A stretch of 63,598 nt of DNA from Helcococcus bovis (GTDB taxonomy: Bacteria > Bacillota > Clostridia > Tissierellales > Peptoniphilaceae). Below the pieces are notes generated by a model. It was given only the letters and a program-made list of their open reading frames with translations, was not told the origin of the DNA and did no database searches. The number at the start of each line of letters is the position of its first letter. Position 1 is the first letter of the stretch. The position numbers were made by a program, and so were the translations under genes. Shown here piece after piece: positions 54,823-61,625 of the stretch. The stretch lies in NCBI RefSeq assembly GCF_046035435.1, contig NZ_JBFNFH010000009.1, one strand, 5' to 3'.

Positions 54823-55866
54823 ATGAGTAATTTTGATATGGAAGTTAACAACACAGGATTAGCTAAAATTAAAGTAATCGGTGTTGGTGGTGGTGGTAAT
54901 AATGCCATCAGTAGAATGAAAGAATCTGGCTTAGTTGGTGTAGAATTTGTAGCAATTAATACAGATAAACAAATTTTAGATGCAATTAATAGTGATGTTA
55001 CATTACAAATTGGTACAAAATTAACTAAAGGTTTAGGATCAGGTGGAAATCCAGAAGTAGGAGAAAAAGCTGCAGAAGAAAGTAAACAAGAAATAGCTCA
55101 AGTATTACAAGGATCAGATATGGTGTTTGTAACCGCTGGTATGGGTGGGGGTACAGGTACAGGTGCTGCTCCGATTGTTGCTCAAGTAGCTAAAGAAATG
55201 GGAATTTTAACTGTTTCTGTTGTAACAAAACCATTCCTATTTGAAGGAAGGAATAGACAATTACAAGCTGAAGCTGGTATTGAAAGATTAAAGAAAAATG
55301 TTGATACATTAATAGTTGTTCCAAATGATAGATTGTTACAGATTGCTGAAAAAAGAACTACAATGATTGAAGCATTTAAGATGGCTGATAAAGTGTTATT
55401 AGATGGTATAAAAGGTATTTCAGATTTAATTGCTGTACCAAATATCATTAACTTGGACTTTGCTGATGTTCAATCAGTAATGAAAGAACAAGGTGTAGCT
55501 CATATGGGTATTGGATATGCAACAGGTGAAAATAGGGCTGTTGAAGCTGCTAAAGCTGCAATTAAATCTCCATTATTAGAAACATCTATTGATGGTGCTA
55601 AAGCTGTTTTAATTAATGTTACATCATCTGATTTAGGTATCATGGAAGTACAAGAAGCTTCAGAATTAATTAGAGAACATGTAGATAAAGATGCAAATAT
55701 TATTTTTGGTGCTGGATATGATGACTCATTAAAAGATGAAATTAAGATTACAGTTATTGGTACAGGATTTGATAATAAGAGAATTAACTCATCAAATACA
55801 TCAAGTACAACATCTACAAGAAAAGATGATAGTAAAGGATTTGTTATTCCAGATTTTTTAAAATAA
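54823..55866 (+). CDS. ftsZ: cell division protein FtsZ
   Basis: 347 residues, somewhat short because the C-terminal linker is brief; the tail ends FVIPDFLK, the conserved C-terminal peptide for FtsA/SepF/ZipA-type partners. GTPase motifs: GVGGGGNNAISRM, tubulin signature GGGTGTGAAPIVA. It polymerises into the Z ring. TTGGAGG ribosome site. No ftsA upstream. Confidence 0.97.
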   Translation: MSNFDMEVNNTGLAKIKVIGVGGGGNNAISRMKESGLVGVEFVAINTDKQILDAINSDVTLQIGTKLTKGLGSGGNPEVGEKAAEESKQEIAQVLQGSDMVFVTAGMGGGTGTGAAPIVAQVAKEMGILTVSVVTKPFLFEGRNRQLQAEAGIERLKKNVDTLIVVPNDRLLQIAEKRTTMIEAFKMADKVLLDGIKGISDLIAVPNIINLDFADVQSVMKEQGVAHMGIGYATGENRAVEAAKAAIKSPLLETSIDGAKAVLINVTSSDLGIMEVQEASELIREHVDKDANIIFGAGYDDSLKDEIKITVIGTGFDNKRINSSNTSSTTSTRKDDSKGFVIPDFLK

Positions 55867-55880
55867 GATAGGATAAATAA

Positions 55881-56330
55881 ATGAAGTGTCCATATTGCGG
55901 TTTTCTTGATTCAAAAGTTATAGATTCAAGACCAACGGATGGTAATGAAAGTATAAGACGAAGAAGAGTTTGTTTAAAATGCGAAAAAAGATTTACTACC
56001 TATGAAAGAGTAGAAGATCAAACCATTGTTGTAATTAAAAAAGATGAAACAAGAGAACCATTTTCAAGAACAAAATTACTTAACAGTTTAATAAAATCTT
56101 GTGAGAAAAGACCTATTAAAGTCGAAATTTTAGAAGATTCTGTTGATGAAATAGAAAAAGAAATAAATTATTTAAATCAAAAAGAAGTTACATCTGCTTA
56201 TATAGGTGATTTAGTTATGGATAAATTAAAAACTATAGATAAAGTTGCATATGTTAGATTTGCTTCTGTTTATAGAGAATTTGAGGATGTTCAATCTTTT
56301 GCAGATGAAATAGAAAATTTAAAAGAATAA
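55881..56330 (+). CDS. nrdR: transcriptional repressor NrdR
   Basis: 149 residues: zinc ribbon with Cys3, Cys6, Cys31, Cys34 and an ATP-cone domain (VVIKKDETREPFSRTKLLNSL). It represses ribonucleotide reductase genes when dATP is high. It follows ftsZ by 14 bp, a placement also known in other Clostridia. Confidence 0.96.
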   Translation: MKCPYCGFLDSKVIDSRPTDGNESIRRRRVCLKCEKRFTTYERVEDQTIVVIKKDETREPFSRTKLLNSLIKSCEKRPIKVEILEDSVDEIEKEINYLNQKEVTSAYIGDLVMDKLKTIDKVAYVRFASVYREFEDVQSFADEIENLKE

Positions 56331-56336
56331 TTATTT

Positions 56337-56370
56337 AACTGCTGCAGAACATGTTTTGTAGCAGTTTTTA
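56337..56370 (+). terminator. terminator after nrdR
   Basis: AACTGCTGCAGAAC (56337-56350) pairs with GTTTTGTAGCAGTT (56353-56366, two G-U), then TTTTA. It ends the dcw-nrdR unit. Confidence 0.78.
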
Positions 56371-56396
56371 GTATTTTTATAATGATGGAGAATTTT

Positions 56397-57740
56397 ATGG
56401 ATAATAATCTAGATTTTTTTGAAATAAATAAAAAAGAACAATTGAATACAAATAAGCCATTAGCAGCTAGATTAAGACCAAACTCCGTTGATGATTTTAT
56501 TGGACAAGAGCATTTAATAGGTAAGGATAAACCATTATATCGTATGATAAAAGCTGATAAATTGTCTTCAATGATTTTTTATGGGCCACCGGGTACCGGT
56601 AAAACCACGTTAGCTTATATTATTGCTAAAAGTACTAAGATGGATTTTGTAGAATTATCAGCTACATCTGCAGGTGTAAAAGATATAAAAAATGTTATAG
56701 AAAGAGCGGAGAATAATCTATCTTTATACTCAATTAGGACACTACTTTTTATAGATGAGATACATAGATTTAATAAATCACAACAAGATACTCTATTGCC
56801 TCATGTAGAAAGTGGTTTGATAACGCTGATAGGAGCTACTACTGAAAATCCATATTTTGAAGTTAACAAAGCGTTGATTTCACGATCACATGTTTTAACA
56901 TTAGAAAGATTTTCTGATAATGATTTAAGAAAATTGGTGAAAAATGCCATAAATGATAGAAAAAATGGATTTGGTAATTTAAATATAGAAATCACAGATG
57001 AAGCTGTAGATTATTTAATCATGACATCATCGGGAGATGCTAGACAATTATTAAATAATTTAGAAATTTCAGTACTTTCAACTGATTCAATTGATGATAA
57101 AATATTTATAGACTTAAAAGTTTTACAAGATACAGTTATAAAAAAAGCTGCTGTATATGATAAAACAGCAGATGAACATTACGATACTATATCTGCGTTT
57201 ATAAAATCAATGCGTGGTTCAGATCCTGATGCTGCAGTATATTATTTGGCAAAAATGTTAGTAGCTGGCGAAGATATAAAATTTATTGCTAGAAGAATTT
57301 TAATATTTGCTTCAGAGGATATTGGATTGTCTGATCCAAATGCCATAAATATTGCCAATTCAACTTTTCAAGCTATTAATGTAGTAGGAATGCCGGAAGC
57401 AAGAATTATTTTGTCAAATGCGGTTATTTATATGGCGTTGGCACCTAAATCAAATTCTGCATATCTGGCAATCGACAAGGCTATTGAGTTAATAAAAAAT
57501 TATAAGCATTATAATGTTCCAATTCATTTACGAGACTCACATTATAAAGATGCTCATAAACTAGGAAGAGGAGAAGGATATAAATATCCTCATAATTATG
57601 ATTTAGGATATGTTAATCAAACATATCTCCCAGAAGAAATTCGTGATATAATATTTTATGAAAATAAAAATATTGGATATGAAAAATCCATAAATGAAAG
57701 ATTAAATAAAATTAAGGAGAGACATAATAATGGAAATTAA
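56397..57740 (+). CDS. rarA: replication-associated recombination protein A (RarA/MgsA)
   Basis: 447 residues from ATG 56397 (GGAG at 56387-56390; an earlier ATG at 56382 is less well placed). AAA+ motifs GPPGTGKTTLAY and LLFIDEIHRFNKSQQD, and a C-terminal MgsA domain (IPIHLRD-like IHLRDSHYKDAHKLG). It acts at stalled replication forks. Overlaps asnS by 11 bp. Confidence 0.94.
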   Translation: MDNNLDFFEINKKEQLNTNKPLAARLRPNSVDDFIGQEHLIGKDKPLYRMIKADKLSSMIFYGPPGTGKTTLAYIIAKSTKMDFVELSATSAGVKDIKNVIERAENNLSLYSIRTLLFIDEIHRFNKSQQDTLLPHVESGLITLIGATTENPYFEVNKALISRSHVLTLERFSDNDLRKLVKNAINDRKNGFGNLNIEITDEAVDYLIMTSSGDARQLLNNLEISVLSTDSIDDKIFIDLKVLQDTVIKKAAVYDKTADEHYDTISAFIKSMRGSDPDAAVYYLAKMLVAGEDIKFIARRILIFASEDIGLSDPNAINIANSTFQAINVVGMPEARIILSNAVIYMALAPKSNSAYLAIDKAIELIKNYKHYNVPIHLRDSHYKDAHKLGRGEGYKYPHNYDLGYVNQTYLPEEIRDIIFYENKNIGYEKSINERLNKIKERHNNGN

Positions 57741-59109
57741 AGAGCTGTTTAAAAGCTACAAAGATTATGTAAACAAAGAAGTAGAAATACATGGTTGGAT
57801 AAAAAAATCAAGAGAATCAAAAACTATTGGATTCTTAGAAATTAATGATGGATCATTTTTTAATAATGTTCAAGTAATTGTAAATGGTGATTTATTAAAC
57901 TTCAAGGAAATATTTTCACTAGGTATTTATGCAGCAGTTAATGTTAAGGGGATTTTAGTTGAACCTGAAAATGCGAAACAAGATTTTGAAATTCAAGCAA
58001 CAGAAATAGAAATTTTAAATGACTCTGATAAAGATTATCCATTACAAAATAAAAGACATACATTTGAATTTTTGAGAACATTACCTTCATTGAGAGCAAG
58101 AACAAATGCTTTCAATGCTGTATTTAGAGTTAGAAGTGAATTGGCATTTGCAATTCATAAATTCTTTAATGAAAGAGGATTTGTATACATTCATACTCCA
58201 TTGATTACAGCTTCAGATGCTGAAGGTGCTGGAGAAATGTTTAGGGTAACAACATTAGACTTAAATAATCCTCCAAGAGATGAAGAAGGCAAAGTAGACA
58301 ACTCAAAAGATTTCTTTGGTGCATTATCAAATTTAACAGTTAGTGGACAATTAGAAGTTGAAGGTTTTGCTATGGCTTATTCAAAAGTTTATACTTTTGG
58401 GCCAACATTTAGAGCAGAAAATTCTAATACTCCACGTCATGCTGCAGAATTTTGGATGATTGAACCAGAAATTGCATTTGCAGAATTAAAAGATGTTATG
58501 GCGGTTGCTGAAGATATGGTTAAATACATCGTTAAACATGTAATGGAAAAATTACCAGAAGAAATGAATTTATTTGATCAATTTGTAGAAAAAGGAATTA
58601 AAGAAAGACTTACAAAACTTGTAAATTCTGAATTTAAGAAAGTAACATATACAGAAGCAGTTGAAATTTTACAAAAATCAGGTAAAAAATTTGATTATCC
58701 AGTAGAATGGGGTTCAGATTTACAAACAGAACATGAAAGATACTTAACTGAAGAAGTATTTCATGGTCCAGTTTTTGTAACTGATTATCCAAAAGATATC
58801 AAATCATTCTATATGAAATTGAATGATGATAAAAAGACGGTTGCAGCAATGGACATGTTAGTTCCTGGAGTTGGAGAATTAATTGGTGGATCTGAAAGAG
58901 AAAACGATTTAGAAACATTATTACAATTAATGGAAGAAAAAGGAATCAACGCAGAAGATTATAAATGGTATTCAGACCTAAGAAGATTTGGGGGAGTAAA
59001 ACACGGTGGATTTGGACTAGGTTTTGAAAGAATGGTTATGTACATGACAGGTATGAAAAATATTAGAGACGTTTTACCATATCCAAGAACAGTACACAGC
59101 ATGAGATAA
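57730..59109 (+). CDS. asnS: asparagine-tRNA ligase
   Basis: 459 residues, class II synthetase: OB-fold (EIHGWIKKSRESKTIGFLEINDGS), motif 2 (FRAENSNTPRHAAEFWMIEPE) and motif 3 (GFGLGFERMV). Distinguished from AspRS by the asparagine-type motifs and C-terminal RTVHSMR. AAGGAGAG ribosome site lies inside rarA; no T-box leader. Confidence 0.96.
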   Translation: MEIKELFKSYKDYVNKEVEIHGWIKKSRESKTIGFLEINDGSFFNNVQVIVNGDLLNFKEIFSLGIYAAVNVKGILVEPENAKQDFEIQATEIEILNDSDKDYPLQNKRHTFEFLRTLPSLRARTNAFNAVFRVRSELAFAIHKFFNERGFVYIHTPLITASDAEGAGEMFRVTTLDLNNPPRDEEGKVDNSKDFFGALSNLTVSGQLEVEGFAMAYSKVYTFGPTFRAENSNTPRHAAEFWMIEPEIAFAELKDVMAVAEDMVKYIVKHVMEKLPEEMNLFDQFVEKGIKERLTKLVNSEFKKVTYTEAVEILQKSGKKFDYPVEWGSDLQTEHERYLTEEVFHGPVFVTDYPKDIKSFYMKLNDDKKTVAAMDMLVPGVGELIGGSERENDLETLLQLMEEKGINAEDYKWYSDLRRFGGVKHGGFGLGFERMVMYMTGMKNIRDVLPYPRTVHSMR

Positions 59110-59123
59110 GCTAAATAGTAATT

Positions 59124-59153
59124 AAAAGCCGGATTAGATGAACCGGCTTTTTT
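59124..59153 (+). terminator. terminator of asnS
   Basis: AAAAGCCGG (59124-59132) pairs with CCGGCTTTT (from 59143), 10-base loop, then T tract. Confidence 0.92.
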
Positions 59154-59529
59154 GTAATAAAAATATTAAATATAGGTTCTTTAACAAGGTTATGTAAATT
59201 ATTTTTTGTATCAGTCTATTATTGATTAAGATATATTGATATTTTTGAAAAATTAATTCTGATCAAATATTTTATTTTTCAATTTGATTGTTACATAAAA
59301 TTTTAAATTTATCAAATTTAATTTTACTAATTTTAGGTATACAAAACCAAAAACACAGTAAAGGGCGAATTTTTGGCGAAGTGAACCCTTGACTTTGCAT
59401 TTGTTTTTTTTTATTCTTCAACAAAGAAAATTAAATTCTACCTTCAAAATAAATAGATAATTGAGATATTATATTAATCTTCTTATATATTCTGGATATT
59501 TAAAATATGTTGAGAGTTAAGCCCAGTTA
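59154..59529. other. AT-rich gene-free spacer before the transposase remnants
   Basis: No ORF of note. A small G+C-rich patch at 59361-59390 carries GGCGAA twice (59364, 59375) and AAGGG/CCCTT ends. It probably holds worn debris of the mobile elements that follow; I see no recognisable gene or RNA. Confidence 0.5.
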
Positions 59530-60164
59530 TTATTCCAACTTTTTACACATCCATGATATTTCCTTAAAACCATTTATGTTATATCCTAAAGCTATGTATA
59601 CAGCTTTTTTTACTATTATACCATTTTCTCTTACATAATAGTGTATTGAATCTATGAATACAAAAGGATAAAACTTATCTAAAGGTCTATTTTGTCCCTC
59701 ATCAATAGTTGGAATATTTTATTTGTAATGCTGCTTACAAGTCCTGCTGATACTATAAAACCATATATATCTTTAATGTGTGATGAAATATCTCTTGTTG
59801 TCATACCTTTAGAATACATTGATATTATTTGTGTTTCAATATTTGAAATATCTTTATCGTATTTTTTCAATATTTGTGGCTCAAAACTTGCATCTCTATC
59901 TCTTGGTATATTTATTTCTAGTTCTCTAATGCTGGATTTAACTGTTTTTTCACTACTTCCATTTTTTGTATTTATTGAAAGTGGTTTTTGTCCATATTCA
60001 TAATCCAAATGCTCATCAAGTTCTGCTTTTAACATGCTTTCTATTGTTTCTCCTAGCAAGTCTTTTAATGCTTCTTGTATATCTTGAGCAGTTTTTATAT
60101 CATATGACTATATTAATTGTTTTGCTAATCTACTTTTTGCTGTTTTTGGTTTTTTTCTTCCCAT
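59530..60164 (-). pseudogene. decayed IS256-family transposase
   Basis: Minus-strand ATG at 60164 (AGGAGGAT upstream) starts MGRKKPKTAKSRLAKQLI, then an in-frame TAG at codon 19 (60110-60108). The frame continues through LLGETIESMLKAELDEHL, PRDRDASFEPQI, KGMTTRDISSHIKDIYG to about 59713. There a 1-nt frameshift moves it to QNRPLDKFYPFVFIDSIHY and IALGYNINGFKE, ending in stops at 59532. IS256-type Mutator transposases are about 400 residues; only the first catalytic Asp (in FIDSIHY) survives. Inactive. Confidence 0.88.
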
Positions 60165-60213
60165 AAAAGAATCCTCCTGATTAAGTTTATATTACCTTAA
60201 TCAGAAAGATTTT

Positions 60214-60238
60214 CATACACAAAATTTTTTACAGTCTC
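60214..60238. repeat. probable terminal inverted repeat of the IS256-like element
   Basis: Minus strand GAGACTGTAAAAAATTTTG, about 50 bp upstream of the transposase start, resembles IS256-family ends (GAGACTGT-like). No opposite copy is visible near 59530, consistent with loss of that end. Confidence 0.5.
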
Positions 60239-60245
60239 TTTAAAT

Positions 60246-60297
60246 GGACCATTTTTCGAATATTATCGTGGACCATTTTTCGATTGACATTTACAGC
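60246..60297. mobile_element. IS21-family-like end fragment with repeated GGACCATTTTTCGA
   Basis: GGACCATTTTTCGA occurs at 60246-60259 and 60270-60283, 24 bp apart, ending near TGTAAATGTCAATCG on the minus strand. Multiple short repeats inside the end are a feature of IS21-like elements. It sits between the IS256-like end and the fragment below; the transposase genes are missing. Confidence 0.4.
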
Positions 60298-60378
60298 CTA
60301 TTCATTATTTTTAAGTTTTATCGCATATTCCACAACTTTTTGACGAAATTTCATTTCTTCTGTTATACTAGCTTTCAT
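60298..60378 (-). pseudogene. N-terminal fragment of another transposase
   Basis: ATG at 60378, preceded by AAAGG, begins MKASITEEMKFRQKVVEYAI and stops after 26 codons where the IS21-like end begins. It resembles the helix-turn-helix start of an IS transposase. Truncated, presumably by the insertion. Confidence 0.5.
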
Positions 60379-60789
60379 AGGAAGCCTTTCTTTCTGATAA
60401 TTTATTTTTTTGCTTAAACTTATATTATAAGATGGCATCTTATTTTTTTATTTTTTGTCACATATCTTTTATTACCTAACACAAAAATTGAAAAACTAAT
60501 ATGAAATCGGTTAAAAATGGAGCTATTATGACATAGAAAAAAAGAAGGTATCAAAGGGTTTTGGGATTCCCCCAACAAGCTAAAATTGACGAAAATAGTC
60601 GTATGCAAAAGTAAGGGCTATGTCAATTTTTTTCGTAAGTGCATATGCACGCACTGTGCTTGTTCACAAAGAATGAATAAGCGAGTAATCGTTAAGTCTA
60701 TTAAATTTATATTACTCAAAAATATGTTTTTACTAGATACATCCATATAACATTTAAATGACACAAGAATAAAATGAGGAGGATACTAA
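60379..60789. other. 411-bp region upstream of the resolvase with hairpins
   Basis: No convincing gene (a 62-codon minus-strand frame looks random). It holds AAAATTGAC (60582-60590)/GTCAATTTT (60622-60630) followed by TTT, a terminator-like long-loop hairpin, and the perfect palindrome GTGCATATGCAC (60639-60650). Resolvase target (res) sites usually lie just upstream of the gene, so this is the place to look for one. Confidence 0.45.
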
Positions 60790-61386
60790 ATGAAGTATGG
60801 ATATATAAGAGTATCGACAAAAGAACAGAATATAGATAGGCAGCTTACAGCGATACTGAAAAAGGATGTCAAGATGAAACAAATCTATATCGATAAAGCA
60901 AGCGGCAAAGACTTTAACCGTAAAAATTATAAAAAGTTAATGAAAAAATTAAAAGAAGGGGATGAACTTTATATAAAATCTATAGACAGGCTTGGAAGAA
61001 ATTATGATGAAATTATAAAAGAATGGAATACCATTACTAAAGAAAAAAATGCGAATATTATCGTCCTAGATTTTCCACTACTTGACACCAGAACAAAAAT
61101 AAATAACTTAACAGGAAAATTTATAGCGGATATTGTCCTACAAATACTATCTTATGTAGCACAAGTAGAAAGAGAAAATACTCATCAAAGACAGATGGAG
61201 GGAATACAAGAAGCCAAGAAAAGAGGCGTGAAATTTGGAAGACCAAGAAAAAAGATGCCAGATAATTTTAATGAAGTGGCTCAAAAATGGGAACGTAAAG
61301 AAATATCTTTAAGACAAGGGGCAAAAACATTAGAAACAAGTCCAAGTATGCTTTCTAAGTGGTTAGAAGAAAAAAACTATAAATAA
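60790..61386 (+). CDS. serine recombinase (resolvase/invertase family)
   Basis: 198 residues. Catalytic serine in YGYIRVSTKEQN (Ser9), SIDRLGRNYDE with the active-site arginines, a long E-helix and a C-terminal helix-turn-helix (SLRQGAKTLETSPSMLSKWLEE). Size and layout match resolvases of transposons and plasmids that resolve cointegrates or dimers. Codon use is less AT-biased than the core genes around it, suggesting acquisition. AGGAGGATACTAA ribosome site. No transposase of the same unit is present. Confidence 0.9.
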   Translation: MKYGYIRVSTKEQNIDRQLTAILKKDVKMKQIYIDKASGKDFNRKNYKKLMKKLKEGDELYIKSIDRLGRNYDEIIKEWNTITKEKNANIIVLDFPLLDTRTKINNLTGKFIADIVLQILSYVAQVERENTHQRQMEGIQEAKKRGVKFGRPRKKMPDNFNEVAQKWERKEISLRQGAKTLETSPSMLSKWLEEKNYK

Positions 61387-61421
61387 AAAATTACAGTAAA
61401 TATAGATTTAAAGAGTATAAA

Positions 61422-61548
61422 TGTGTCAAAAAAGGTTCACTTTTGTTTACGGGTATGGTATAATATAAAAAATAAATATTTTGAAGGAAAATGTAAGAAT
61501 TTTAGTAACAACTATATGTGTAAAATAAGGTGAACCTTTGAGGACACA
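61422..61548. mobile_element. 127-bp element with 29-bp imperfect terminal inverted repeats (MITE-like)
   Basis: Left end TGTGTC-AAA-AAAGGTTCAC (61422-61440) and right end GTGAACCTTT-GAG-GACACA (61530-61548) are inverse complements except for the central 3 bases. The similarity extends 10 bp inward with 7 matches (about 23 of 29). There is no coding capacity and no clear target duplication. It may be a non-autonomous transposable element or the remains of an IS with TG...CA ends. Confidence 0.65.
61436..61464 (+). promoter_or_regulatory. promoter inside the inverted-repeat element
   Basis: TTCACT (61436-61441), 17-bp spacer, TATAAT (61459-61464) with TGG before it (extended -10). It points toward the YSIRK surface protein gene, 160 bp downstream, so the element may supply that gene's promoter. 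Confidence 0.65.
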
Positions 61549-61625
61549 TTTGATTTTGAGTGTATAAAAAAGTTTATTTTTTAATAATTATGGATAAATA
61601 AAATTAAACGTAAAAGGAGTGTATT

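Noticed and set aside
57730..59109. T-box control of asnS
   Set aside because: asnS overlaps rarA and has no leader in which a T-box could form.
59692..60166. Plus-strand ORFs across the transposase remnant
   Set aside because: Antisense shadows of the IS256-like pseudogene.
60420..60608. 62-codon minus-strand ORF upstream of the resolvase
   Set aside because: No ribosome site and no family resemblance; it covers hairpin-forming non-coding DNA.
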